From positions 124,001 through 188,000 of the forward strand of contig JAEPQK010000006.1 of assembly GCA_017640615.1 (NCBI GenBank): DNA of 64,000 bases. Direction: 5' to 3'. A program made the position numbers and the translations under genes. Source of the stretch: Rhizobiaceae bacterium (lineage in GTDB: Bacteria; Pseudomonadota; Alphaproteobacteria; Rhizobiales; Rhizobiaceae). The notes under the pieces were generated by a model that saw only the letters and a program-made list of their open reading frames with translations, searched no databases and was not told the origin of the DNA. Below are positions 44,701-52,415 of this stretch, piece by piece (position 1 is the first letter of the stretch; each line of letters opens with the position of its first letter).

Positions 44701-45406
44701 CGGCGGTGAGGGGCTCTCGGGAACCGGTCCCAAAGCCGGCGGGCCGCACTATCTCAAGCGCTTCCGCAAGCAACTGGGCGACCATGCGGTCGAGATTGCG
44801 GCGGGGGCCGAGGGCAGCGCCATCGTCATTCCCGCAGACAAATTGCCGAACGCCGAGGATGATGGCTGGGCGGCGCGCCAGGACCGCATTGCTACGCTGC
44901 GCAAGCTTCTGCGCGGCAAAGCGGGTGATGCAATCGCAGCGGCCGCGGCACTCGACTTCGGCCCGATCGATCTGCCCGGGCCGACCGGTGAGGCGAACAC
45001 TCTGGCGTTGCATCCGCGCGGGCGCGTTTTGTGCCTTGGGCCTAATCCTGAAGCACTGATTGCGCAGGCCGTGCAGGCGCTTGCCGCCGGAAACGCGGTC
45101 GTCGCGGTCGCACCTGGGGCCGTTGCCGCGCTGTCGCCCCTCACTGGCAAAGGGCTTCCCGTGGTCGCCTTCGACGGCGTGCTGGACCGCAAACAGCTCG
45201 CAGAACTCGATATCGACGTCGTTGCCCTTGCCGTTGTGGGCGAGGCGTTGCGCGAGGTCCGGCAGGTTCTGGCCGGCCGCCAAGGGCTCATCGTGCGATT
45301 GGTTTCGGAAGTGATCGAGGCTGATGCTTATGCGCTGGAACGGGCGACCTGTGTGGATACAACAGCGGCCGGCGGCAATGCGAGCCTGCTGGCCGCCGCG
45401 GAATGA
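41777..45406 (+). CDS. putA: Bifunctional proline dehydrogenase / glutamate-semialdehyde dehydrogenase
   Basis: 1209 residues. An alpha-helical arm comes first, then the FAD-dependent proline dehydrogenase barrel (about 110-430, with RRIMVRLVKGAYWDTEIKRA). The aldehyde dehydrogenase domain spans about 510-970, with GCISPWNFPLAIFTGQIAAA and catalytic Cys812 in AGQRCSALR. A C-terminal ALDH-fold tail follows. It lacks the N-terminal ribbon-helix-helix of enterobacterial PutA, so it is purely enzymatic. It converts proline to glutamate at the membrane, with channelling between sites. Confidence 0.96.
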   Translation: MTAALTELRKTIRANTLPDETEAVARLVETAALSPDDRAAISADAAGLVRAVRGSTNPQLMEAFLAEYGLSTREGVALMCLAEALLRVPDAETVDELIRDKIAPHDWSEHIGDSGSIFVNASTWALMLTGRVLEEGEAGIEGTLRSLVRRLGEPVIRRAVGTAMRELGEQFVLGRNIKEARKNGSSARAKGYLYSYDMLGEAARTEEDAKRYWKAYADAIAELDSGSEGNDIRKNPGISVKLSALHPRYELAQKEAMLPVMVKRLRSLCHAAHNARMGLNIDAEEADRLDLSLDVIEQVLSDEEFADWAGFGVVVQAYGPRAAFVIDWLHALAEKLDRRIMVRLVKGAYWDTEIKRAQVLGLPGYPVFTRKVNTDASYIACARKLLGMTDRIYPQFATHNAHTVAAILNMAGKDRDAFEFQRLHGMGEALHETVRKREGTRCRIYAPVGAHEDLLAYLVRRLLENGANSSFVHQIVDEHVQPEQIAADPFEQVLSSASAHNTAIPMPADIFRPQRPNSAGFDIAYAETLTVLGEQMSPFAAPHRWQAAPLVARKGKGGKGRDVVNPANHDDVVGSVVEATSADVKSAVYSALKAQPAWAARPVSERAALLSKIAELYEEHTGEFLALATREAGKTLADAVAELREAVDFLHYYAVGAGSAEKGSDARGVIGCISPWNFPLAIFTGQIAAALVTGNAVIAKPAEQTSLIAHRAVELMRQAGVPADIIQLLPGDGPAVGQPLTADPRIAGVCFTGSVEVARAIERQLAKTAAPDAMLIAETGGLNAMIVDSTALPEQAVRDVIASAFQSAGQRCSALRMLYVQRDVADKVIGMLRGAMRALSVGDPWQISTDVGPLIDDEANRAITAYCEELIAADKLIEKLETPRGGHFLAPHLFRVSGIEELEREIFGPVLHVATFEADEIDKVIASVNARGYGLTFGLHTRIDARVQHVIDRVRAGNLYVNRNQIGAVVGAQPFGGEGLSGTGPKAGGPHYLKRFRKQLGDHAVEIAAGAEGSAIVIPADKLPNAEDDGWAARQDRIATLRKLLRGKAGDAIAAAAALDFGPIDLPGPTGEANTLALHPRGRVLCLGPNPEALIAQAVQALAAGNAVVAVAPGAVAALSPLTGKGLPVVAFDGVLDRKQLAELDIDVVALAVVGEALREVRQVLAGRQGLIVRLVSEVIEADAYALERATCVDTTAAGGNASLLAAAE

Positions 45407-45424
45407 TCCGGCCAGCAGTTAAAG

Positions 45425-45441
45425 TTGACTAATATAGTCAA
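45425..45441 (+). promoter_or_regulatory. Iron-responsive operator (IRO, RirA box) upstream of hemP
   Basis: TTGACTAATATAGTCAA contains TGA-N9-TCA, the IRO pattern of rhizobial RirA targets, 74 bases before the hemP start. It overlaps a TTGACT -35-like hexamer, so bound RirA would block polymerase. A second TGA-N9-TCA follows at 45459-45473, and ACTAATATAG is directly repeated at 45428-45437 and 45441-45450. Confidence 0.72.
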
Positions 45442-45450
45442 CTAATATAG

Positions 45451-45481
45451 CGATAAGCTGATTGCGAATGTCAGCTTATCG
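45451..45481 (+). promoter_or_regulatory. Long inverted repeat in the hemP leader with a second TGA-N9-TCA
   Basis: CGATAAGCTGA (45451-45461) and TCAGCTTATCG (45471-45481) are perfect 11-bp inverted arms around 9 bases, ending 34 bases before the hemP ATG. It could be a second, extended RirA operator or an mRNA hairpin in the leader. Confidence 0.6.
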
Positions 45482-45515
45482 CAGTCGGCAAGCCAACCGA
45501 AAACGGGGAAGTCTT

Positions 45516-45707
45516 ATGTCCGGCCCAGTGCATATCGTTCACCCATCCCAGCCGCTGAAGAACTTTTCGGCTCTCAACCCGCAGCCCGTGCGCACGCTTT
45601 CGAGCAGAAACCTGTTCGAGGGGCGGCGCGAGATCGCTATCGAGCACGGTGAATCCATCTACCGGCTGAAGATCACCCGGCAGGGCAAGCTCATTCTGAA
45701 CAAATAG
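45516..45707 (+). CDS. hemP: Hemin uptake protein HemP
   Basis: 63 residues; GGGGAA precedes the ATG. The C-terminal half (LSSRNLFEGRREIAIEHGES, then YRLKITRQGKLILNK) is the HemP signature. HemP/HmuP is a small protein needed for haem uptake, acting as an activator of haem transport genes in rhizobia. Iron-type operators lie upstream, and it is convergent with rirA. The haem transporter itself is not in the window. Confidence 0.9.
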   Translation: MSGPVHIVHPSQPLKNFSALNPQPVRTLSSRNLFEGRREIAIEHGESIYRLKITRQGKLILNK

Positions 45708-45740
45708 TCGGAACTATCCGGCTGGTGGCGTCGTCTGAAA

Positions 45741-46199
45741 CTAGGCCGACGCCGCCACTTCCATCGCGTCGATGCCGAGCAGGCTACGAATCGATGGCCG
45801 CGCCGCAATCAGATCGGCGATGGTATAGCCCTCAAGCACCTCGAAGAACGCGCCCAGCGCCTTGCGAAGCGCTTCGTTGAGCGCGCAGGAATCGACAAGC
45901 GGGCAGTCGGTCTCACCGTCCTCAAAACATTCCGCCATCGCGAAATTGTCCTCGGTCACGCGGACGGCGTCGAACAGCGTGATCTCCGCTGCCGGCTTGG
46001 CCAGCCGAATGCCACCCTTGCGGCCGCGAACGGTTTCAATCAGCCCGCTTTCGACCAGCGGCTGCAATATCTTGAACAGAAACAGCTCTGACAGCGAATA
46101 TGCCGCCGCAATCTCCTGGACGCGGCTCAACCGGCCGTCATTGGCCGCGCAATACATCAGGATGCGGATTGCGTAATTCGTCTGGCGTGTCAGGCGCAT
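45741..46199 (-). CDS. rirA: Iron-responsive Rrf2-family repressor RirA
   Basis: 152 residues. The winged helix covers about residues 1-80, with LTRQTNYAIRILMYCAANDG at the N-terminus. The three iron-sulfur cluster cysteines sit at 91, 99 and 105 (CFEDGETDC and DSC), the positions known for rhizobial RirA. With a cluster bound it represses iron-uptake genes; cluster loss under low iron releases them. An ICE-like Irr site lies upstream (46235-46251), and hemP with its IRO boxes is next door. Confidence 0.92.
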   Translation of the reverse strand: MRLTRQTNYAIRILMYCAANDGRLSRVQEIAAAYSLSELFLFKILQPLVESGLIETVRGRKGGIRLAKPAAEITLFDAVRVTEDNFAMAECFEDGETDCPLVDSCALNEALRKALGAFFEVLEGYTIADLIAARPSIRSLLGIDAMEVAASA

Positions 46200-46234
46200 T
46201 GGTTTCCTGCCAATCGATATTGTCGAAACAGCAA

Positions 46235-46251
46235 TTTAGAACAATTCCAGA
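46235..46251 (-). promoter_or_regulatory. ICE-like (Irr box) site upstream of rirA
   Basis: TTTAGAA-CAA-TTCCAGA matches the ICE pattern TTTAGAA-N3-TTCTAAA at all of the left arm and five of seven positions of the right arm, 36 bases before the rirA start. Irr control of rirA would link haem status to the iron repressor. The assignment is by pattern only. Confidence 0.5.
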
Positions 46252-46352
46252 ATAAATCTAGCCCGCAAGGGTCAACTTTTATCGCGAGCGGAAGGGGTTG
46301 CCTGTTGCGCGCCGCGGGCGCATGACGTTGCGGCACCAAGCGGGAGACCTAA

Positions 46353-46838
46353 ATGCTACAGGATGTGCGGCCGGGCCAGCGGCCGACCCAGCTGGACGAA
46401 ATGACAGGTCTGGTGGGGCAGGAGCTTGGCGTTTCGAACTGGGTGATGGTCGATCAGGCAATGATCGATCAGTTCGCCAATTGCACCGGCGACCACCAGT
46501 GGATCCACGTCGATGCCGATCGTGCCGCGCGCGAGATGCCGACCGGAACGACGATCGCTCATGGGTTCCTGACGCTCTCACTGATGGCAGCGATGTCTTA
46601 CGAGCTTGGCGGCATCCCATCTGGCGTCCATTCCTCGCTCAATTACGGCCTCGAAAAACTGCGCTTTCTGTCGCCTGTGCGTTGTGGCGCGCGGGTGCGC
46701 CTGCGCTGCAGCCTTACGGGCTTCGACGAAAGATCGCCGGGCCGTTTTCTCATGCGGCGCGCCAATACGATGGAGATCGAAGGCGGGGACAAACCGGCGC
46801 TTGTTGCGGATTCACTGACGCTGCTGATCGCTGAGTAG
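46353..46838 (+). CDS. MaoC-family dehydratase
   Basis: 161 residues with the hotdog fold. The hydratase motif FANCTGDHQWIHVDADRAA carries the catalytic Asp/His pair, followed by GTTIAHGFLTLSL. It is likely an (R)-specific enoyl-CoA hydratase linking beta-oxidation to other acyl pools. GGGAGA precedes the ATG. It stands alone, and its stop abuts the convergent maiA stop. Confidence 0.88.
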   Translation: MLQDVRPGQRPTQLDEMTGLVGQELGVSNWVMVDQAMIDQFANCTGDHQWIHVDADRAAREMPTGTTIAHGFLTLSLMAAMSYELGGIPSGVHSSLNYGLEKLRFLSPVRCGARVRLRCSLTGFDERSPGRFLMRRANTMEIEGGDKPALVADSLTLLIAE

Positions 46839-47489
46839 CTAGGCCGCGTCCGGCTGCTTGGCAGGCGCGCTGTTGGCGAATGCCGGGATTTCCATACAGG
46901 CAGCATTGATGGCCGCGATTGTGGGGTAGGGCGCCATATCGACTTCGAAGCGGGCATTGTTGGTCACCTGCGCGACGAGGCACAAATCGGCTATGGTGAC
47001 CTGATCGCCATGGCAGTAGCGCCCGGTCTCGCTGCTCGTGGCCAGCATCGTCTCCAGCGCCTCAAAGGTCGCGGCCACCCAGTGGCGGAACCACGACGCG
47101 ATTTCGCCGTCATCGGCGCCATAGCGTTTTCGCAGTTCGTTGAGCACACGCAGATTGTTTACCGGGTGGATGTCGCAGCCGATCATCTGCGCGATCATGC
47201 GTACGCGAGCGCGGCCATGCCGGTCTGTCGGCAGCAGCGCCGGTTCGGGGTGCACCTCGTCCAGGAATTCGAGAATGGCTAGCGACTGCGCGATCATCGT
47301 GCCGTCGCTCCACACAAGAGCGGGCATCAACCCCTGCGGATTGACGCCGAGATAACTCTCTTCGCGATGCTCGCCGGTGCGCAGATTGTGCGCCACATAG
47401 CGGTAGTCGATGCCTTTCAGGGCCAGCGCGATGCGCACGCGATAGGAGGTCGATGAGCGGAAATAGTTGTGCAGGACGATTTCGCCCAC
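46839..47489 (-). CDS. maiA: Maleylacetoacetate isomerase (zeta-class glutathione transferase)
   Basis: 216 residues. The GTG at 47489 is taken as start because GGGAGG lies 7 bases upstream and the protein then begins MGEIVLHNYFRSSTSYRVRI in family style. The zeta-class motif SSTSYRVR near residues 12-19 holds the catalytic serine. It isomerises maleylacetoacetate to fumarylacetoacetate in tyrosine/homogentisate breakdown, but no other genes of that route are adjacent. It follows the ALDH16-type gene by 29 bases on the same strand. Confidence 0.83.
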   Translation of the reverse strand: MGEIVLHNYFRSSTSYRVRIALALKGIDYRYVAHNLRTGEHREESYLGVNPQGLMPALVWSDGTMIAQSLAILEFLDEVHPEPALLPTDRHGRARVRMIAQMIGCDIHPVNNLRVLNELRKRYGADDGEIASWFRHWVAATFEALETMLATSSETGRYCHGDQVTIADLCLVAQVTNNARFEVDMAPYPTIAAINAACMEIPAFANSAPAKQPDAA

Positions 47490-47518
47490 CGGAAGCCTCC
47501 CTCGTTCGTCCAACCGGA

Positions 47519-49888
47519 TCAGTCGCCGTAAGGCACCCAGACGTTTTTCACTTCAACCGAGCGCCGCAGCATGGGATCAAGCGCACCATCGCCGGCCTGC
47601 CAGTCGGGCAAGCGCCCGTTGGTCGTCCAGATCCGCTTGAGATTGCCGGCCGATTCTAGCTCGACTGCCTTACAGGTCTCTTGATCGGCGATCACCCACA
47701 GACCGTCGAGATCGTCATGCTTGGCAAGCACACGCGCGAGTTCGTTGCCCTTGCCGGTTACGATGTTGACCGCTCCGGCAGGGACGTCCGAAGTTTCGAT
47801 GATCTGGTAGAGGTCGGTCGCGATCAGCGGCCAGCGCTCCGAGGGAATAGCGACCACTGTGTTGCCCATCGCAAGCGCCGGGGCCACCGTGCCGATGAAG
47901 CCGAGCAGCGGATTCTGATCGGGCAAGACAATGCCGAGCGTGCCCACCGGCTCATGCAGGGCGAGCGTGACGGTGCGCGACGGCGGCTGGTGAACCGAGC
48001 CTTCGAACTTGTCTGCCATGCCGGCGGCGGCAAAGAGGCGCTCGACCGAGGCATCCACTTCCGCCCGCGCAGCCTTGGCCGACGCGCCGGTAAGGGAGGT
48101 TAGTCGGGCCGTGAATTCATCAGCGCGTACGGACAGGTTTTCGCCGAGGAAATAGAGCACCTGCGCGCGATTGAACGCGGTAGCCGAGGGCCATGCCGAG
48201 CATTTGCGGGCAGCGGCAACCGCTTCGCGTATATCCTTGCGGTTGCCGAGGCCCGCTTCGCCGGCAAGCCGCCCCTTCGCGTCGTAAACGCGGTAGGCGT
48301 AATTGCCGTCCGGCCGCACCTGCTTGCCGCCAATGAAAAGCTTGGGCGTGCGGTCGATGAAATCGGCCGACACCGGCTCCTCCGCTTTGCCTTCAGCCTT
48401 TTCCTTGAGCGGCGTCGAAGGCTTGGACATCAATGCGAGATATTCGAACATGCCTTCGCGGCCGCCCTCGCGCCCGAAGCCGCTCTCGCGATAGCCGCCG
48501 AACCCGCAGGCGGCGTCGAACATGTTGGTGCCGTTGATCCAGATCACGCCGGCCTTCAGCTGCGGCGCGGCATGGAGCGCGAGGTTGATGTTCTCACTCC
48601 ACACCGAGGCCGCAAGGCCGTAGCGCGTATTGTTTGCGAGTTCGATCGCCTCGGCGGTGTTGCGGAACGTCATGGCGGCCAGTACCGGCCCGAACACTTC
48701 TTCCTGCGCCAGAATGTTGGCGGGCGCGACATCCATCGCCAGCGTGGGGCGGTAATACCAGCCATTGCCAGGCAGTTCGCTGTCGGGCTGCCAGCAGGTG
48801 GCGCCTTGTTTCGCGCCTTGCGCCACCAGACCCGACACGCGCTCCAGCTGGGTCGTGTCGACCAGCGGGCCGATATCGGTGTTCTTGTCCAGCGGGTCGC
48901 CGAGCCGCAGGCGGCTCATGCGGGTTTTCACCTTGGCCAGGAACGCGTCGGCGATGCCTTCCTGGACGAGAAGCCGCGAGCCGGCGCAGCAAACCTGGCC
49001 CTGATTGAACCAGATGCCGTCAACCAGACCCTCGACCGCCGAATCGAGGTCGGCATCCTCGAACACGATGAAAGCCGATTTGCCGCCGAGTTCGAGCGAG
49101 AGCTTCTTTCCCGTGCCGGCGGTGGCGCGGCGGATGATCTTGCCGACCTCCGAGGAGCCGGTGAAAGCGATCTTGTCGATGTCGGGATGGTTGACGATCG
49201 CTTCGCCGGCTTCCGGGCCGCCATGGACGATGTTGACCACGCCTTTCGGCACGCCGGCATGTTCGCAGATTTCGGAAAACAGGATTGCGGTCAGCGGCGT
49301 GAATTCGGCCGGTTTCAGCACCACCGTGCAGCCAGCAGCGAGTGCCGGCGCAATCTTCCAGGCAAGCATCAGCAGCGGGAAATTCCAGGGGATGATCTGA
49401 CCCGCGACGCCGACTGCCGTGTGATCGGGAAACTCTTTGTCCAGCCGCTGTGCCCAGCCGGCATGATGGATGAAGTGGCGTATCGCAAGCGGCACATCGA
49501 TATCGCGGCTTTCGCGGATCGGCTTGCCGTTGTCGATCGATTCCAGCACGGCGAAGAGGCGCGCATGACGCTGCATGGCGCGGCCGATCGCGTAGAGTAC
49601 GCGGGCGCGGGCGTAGCCGCCTGCCTTCTGCCATTTCGGCAGCGCTTTGCGGGCGGCGGCAACCGCGGCTTCGACATCCGCGCTGCCGGCTTCCGAAATC
49701 TCGGCGAGCTTCGCGCCGTTGGAAGGCTCAAGCACGCTGAAGGTCTTGCCGCTCTGTGCGGCTTTCCATTCACCGCCGATGAACAGCGATTTCGTCAGGT
49801 CGCGGGCGGCATGCCAGGCATCGGCCTCGCTGCGCGATTCCGGTGCGGCCGCATAGTCCATCGCGTCATAGCGCTCGATAATATTCAC
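47519..49888 (-). CDS. ALDH16-type two-domain aldehyde dehydrogenase
   Basis: 789 residues from the GTG at 49888 (GGGAG about 10 bases upstream; the protein begins with NIIERYDAMDYAAAPESRS). The first 490 residues are a complete ALDH with IIPWNFPLLMLAWKIAPALA, LELGGKSAF and catalytic cysteine in GQVCCAGSR. The last 280 residues are a second, shortened ALDH domain lacking the cysteine. That is the layout of the ALDH16 family, in which bacterial members are active. It directly follows deoC, whose products are acetaldehyde and glyceraldehyde 3-phosphate, so acetaldehyde oxidation is a plausible role. Confidence 0.85.
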   Translation of the reverse strand: MNIIERYDAMDYAAAPESRSEADAWHAARDLTKSLFIGGEWKAAQSGKTFSVLEPSNGAKLAEISEAGSADVEAAVAAARKALPKWQKAGGYARARVLYAIGRAMQRHARLFAVLESIDNGKPIRESRDIDVPLAIRHFIHHAGWAQRLDKEFPDHTAVGVAGQIIPWNFPLLMLAWKIAPALAAGCTVVLKPAEFTPLTAILFSEICEHAGVPKGVVNIVHGGPEAGEAIVNHPDIDKIAFTGSSEVGKIIRRATAGTGKKLSLELGGKSAFIVFEDADLDSAVEGLVDGIWFNQGQVCCAGSRLLVQEGIADAFLAKVKTRMSRLRLGDPLDKNTDIGPLVDTTQLERVSGLVAQGAKQGATCWQPDSELPGNGWYYRPTLAMDVAPANILAQEEVFGPVLAAMTFRNTAEAIELANNTRYGLAASVWSENINLALHAAPQLKAGVIWINGTNMFDAACGFGGYRESGFGREGGREGMFEYLALMSKPSTPLKEKAEGKAEEPVSADFIDRTPKLFIGGKQVRPDGNYAYRVYDAKGRLAGEAGLGNRKDIREAVAAARKCSAWPSATAFNRAQVLYFLGENLSVRADEFTARLTSLTGASAKAARAEVDASVERLFAAAGMADKFEGSVHQPPSRTVTLALHEPVGTLGIVLPDQNPLLGFIGTVAPALAMGNTVVAIPSERWPLIATDLYQIIETSDVPAGAVNIVTGKGNELARVLAKHDDLDGLWVIADQETCKAVELESAGNLKRIWTTNGRLPDWQAGDGALDPMLRRSVEVKNVWVPYGD

Positions 49889-49905
49889 GGCTGATGCTCC
49901 CAGCG

Positions 49906-50952
49906 TCACGCCATTGCGTGGCGGTAATTGGCCGAATAGCGGCCGGTCAGGTGATGTTCGAGCTGGCGCTCGATGTCGGTCAGAAGGCTCGAAGCGCCGA
50001 AGCGGAAGAGGTCCGGTTCGAGCCAGCGGCGGCCGAGTTCTTCTTTCATCAGTACCAGCCAGTCGAGCGAGGCCTTGGCTGTCGAGATGCCGCCGGCCGG
50101 CTTGAAGCCGATTTTGTAGCCGGTGAGCTCGAGATAGGCGCGGATTGCCCGCACCATGGTGAGGCCGACGGGCAGGGTGGCATTTACGGATTCCTTGCCG
50201 GTCGAGGTCTTGATGAAGTCTGCGCCCGCCATCATCGACACCATCGACGCCAGCATGACATTGCGCAGTGTCGATAGATCGCCGGTGCCGAGAATGACCT
50301 TCAGATGCGCTTCGCCGCAGGCTTCGCGGAAGGCGGCCACCTCGTCATAAAGTTCCTGCCAACGCGCCTCGTAGACCAGTCCTCGCGGTATCACGACGTC
50401 GATCTCATCCGCGCCATCGGCGACCGAGGCCCGGATTTCCGAAATGCGCGTTGCAAGCGGCGACAGACCATGCGGGAACGCGGTGGAGACTGCCGCGACG
50501 TGGATTCCCGTGCCTTTGACGGCCTCGACAGCGGTCGAAACGAAGGGATGGTACACGCATACGGCAGCTGGCCGGATGGGGCGCTTTTTCAAACCCAAGG
50601 CGTCAAACAGATCCGGCCGCAGCGGGTTGCGCGCCTTGGCGCAGAGCCGGCGCACCCGCTCAGGCGTGTCGTCGCTGTTCAGCGTCGTCAGGTCCATCAC
50701 CGATATCGAACGCAACAGCCAGGCGGCCTGGTTGTCGCCTTTGATAGAACGGCGCTTGGCCAACGTTGCAACTCGGCGCTCCAGTGCACTGCGATTGACC
50801 GCGCGCATGGCTTCCAGAACGCCGAGGTCGAGCGGCATTCCGGGGTTGCGGACCAACGCGTCATCGTCGGCCTCCCGTGGGGTCGGCGAAGCCGCCCCTG
50901 GCAATGGATGGACGCTTGCGCCGGTTGCGGCGTGCTGGGTGTTACTGACCAT
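49906..50952 (-). CDS. deoC: Deoxyribose-phosphate aldolase
   Basis: 348 residues, the long alphaproteobacterial/eukaryotic form. The Schiff-base lysine lies in FIKTSTGKESVNATLPVGLT, and the second active-site lysine in YKIGFKPAGGI. It cleaves 2-deoxyribose 5-phosphate to acetaldehyde and glyceraldehyde 3-phosphate, serving deoxynucleoside use. It is first in the unit deoC-ALDH16-maiA. The start at 50952 lacks a clear ribosome-binding site, and the first 38 residues look disordered. Confidence 0.93.
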   Translation of the reverse strand: MVSNTQHAATGASVHPLPGAASPTPREADDDALVRNPGMPLDLGVLEAMRAVNRSALERRVATLAKRRSIKGDNQAAWLLRSISVMDLTTLNSDDTPERVRRLCAKARNPLRPDLFDALGLKKRPIRPAAVCVYHPFVSTAVEAVKGTGIHVAAVSTAFPHGLSPLATRISEIRASVADGADEIDVVIPRGLVYEARWQELYDEVAAFREACGEAHLKVILGTGDLSTLRNVMLASMVSMMAGADFIKTSTGKESVNATLPVGLTMVRAIRAYLELTGYKIGFKPAGGISTAKASLDWLVLMKEELGRRWLEPDLFRFGASSLLTDIERQLEHHLTGRYSANYRHAMA

Positions 50953-51157
50953 TACGATACCCGAAATCTGACAAAACAGGCCCGAAGTACACCCGACGCG
51001 ATGCCGGGACAGTGGGCTCCTCCGGCCGATGTTATCTCATGGCTTGGTAGGCCGAAACAAGGCGGATCACTGGCACAGCCGCTCTACCATCTTGACACAG
51101 CCGGGCGCGTGACCGACCAACCATGGCGCGCGCAGAGCATTCGACGGAGCAGATCGC

Positions 51158-52399
51158 ATGACGCAGTCCTCGTTCGAAGTTGTGATTATCGGTGCGGGGC
51201 ATGGTGGCGTCGAACTGGCAGCCGCGCTCCGGCAGCACAAGTACGAGGGCTCGATTGCGCTGGTCTCCGATGAGCCGGACCTGCCTTATCAGCGCCCGCC
51301 GCTCTCGAAGGATTACATCAAGCGCGCTGCCAACACGCCCGCGCTGGTGCTGAAGCCGGAGAGTTTCTTCGCCGACAATGCCGTCGATCTGCGGCTCGGC
51401 GTTAGAGCGGAGGCGGTGAACCGCGAAAGCCGCTCTGTCGCACTTTCGGATGGCAGCAGCATCTCCTACGGCCATCTCGTTTTCGCGACTGGCGCGCGCA
51501 ACCGCAAGCCGCCAGTGCCCGGGCTCGACCACACAAACATTCTGGAGTTGCGCACGCTCGCCGATGCAAACCGCATCGTACAAGTGCTGCCGAACACCAG
51601 GCACATCGCCGTAGTCGGGGGCGGTTTCATCGGTCTGGAAGCCGCCAGCCTGTTGCGCGGTATGGGGATCGAGGTCGATGTTGTCGAGATGGCGCCTCGG
51701 CTGATGCAGCGTGCCGTGACCGAACCGATGTCGGCCTGGTTTCTGGGCCACCATGAGGGTGAGGGGAGCAAGGTGCACCTTTCGACCTCGGTCGCTGCGG
51801 TTGAACATGGCAGCGCCGGCGCGACAGTCGCGCTCTCCAACGGCGGTTCAGTTCAAGCAGACGCCGTTTTGCTTGCGGCCGGCGTGCAGCCCAATACCGA
51901 TCTCGCCGAAGCCTGCGGGCTGGAGGTGGCAAACGGTATCGTTGTCAACGAGCATCTGATGACCAACGACCCTGCCATATCTGCAATCGGCGATTGCGCC
52001 GCCTATCCGAGCCATCACCTCGGCGGTATGGCGCGGCTCGAGGCGGTGCAGAATGCGGTCGATCATGCACGTTGTGTCGCCGAACGACTGACCGGTCAGC
52101 CGAAACCCTATGACGCGCTGCCGTGGTTCTGGTCGATTCAGGGCGCTGCTCGGCTTCAAATCGCCGGGCTGTCGCGGCCGGGGCTCACCGAAATCGTTCG
52201 CAAGGGCGCTGACGAAAGCCGGTTTTCGGTGTTTCTATATGATGGCGGGGAGCTGGTCGCGGTCGAGTCCGTCAACAGCCCGGCCGATCATATGGCAGTA
52301 CGCAAGCTGATCGGCAGCGGTATTGAGCTGACGCCCGAGCAGGCTGGGGATTCGGGATTCGACCTGAAGGCGCTGATTTCCGGAAGAACCGCGGCATAG
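51158..52399 (+). CDS. NAD(P)H-dependent ferredoxin/rubredoxin reductase-type flavoprotein
   Basis: 413 residues. The FAD motif IIGAGHGGVELAAALRQHKY lies at the N-terminus, LPYQRPPLSKDY is typical of oxygenase-coupled ferredoxin reductases, VVGGGFIGLEAASLL near 150 binds NAD(P)H, and AIGDCAAYP is the second FAD contact. It would reduce a ferredoxin for an oxygenase. No oxygenase is adjacent; the desaturase at 8130 is far away. It forms a two-gene unit with the iron-type alcohol dehydrogenase 16 bases on. Confidence 0.88.
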   Translation: MTQSSFEVVIIGAGHGGVELAAALRQHKYEGSIALVSDEPDLPYQRPPLSKDYIKRAANTPALVLKPESFFADNAVDLRLGVRAEAVNRESRSVALSDGSSISYGHLVFATGARNRKPPVPGLDHTNILELRTLADANRIVQVLPNTRHIAVVGGGFIGLEAASLLRGMGIEVDVVEMAPRLMQRAVTEPMSAWFLGHHEGEGSKVHLSTSVAAVEHGSAGATVALSNGGSVQADAVLLAAGVQPNTDLAEACGLEVANGIVVNEHLMTNDPAISAIGDCAAYPSHHLGGMARLEAVQNAVDHARCVAERLTGQPKPYDALPWFWSIQGAARLQIAGLSRPGLTEIVRKGADESRFSVFLYDGGELVAVESVNSPADHMAVRKLIGSGIELTPEQAGDSGFDLKALISGRTAA

Positions 52400-52415
52400 G
52401 CACCGGAGGAACGAT

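Noticed and set aside
45727-45753. GGCGTCG/CGACGCC as a hemP-rirA terminator
   Set aside because: The right arm lies inside the rirA coding end and no T-run follows on either strand.
51092-51115. TTGACA as a promoter for the ferredoxin reductase gene
   Set aside because: No acceptable -10 hexamer lies at 16-18 bases; not strong enough to annotate.
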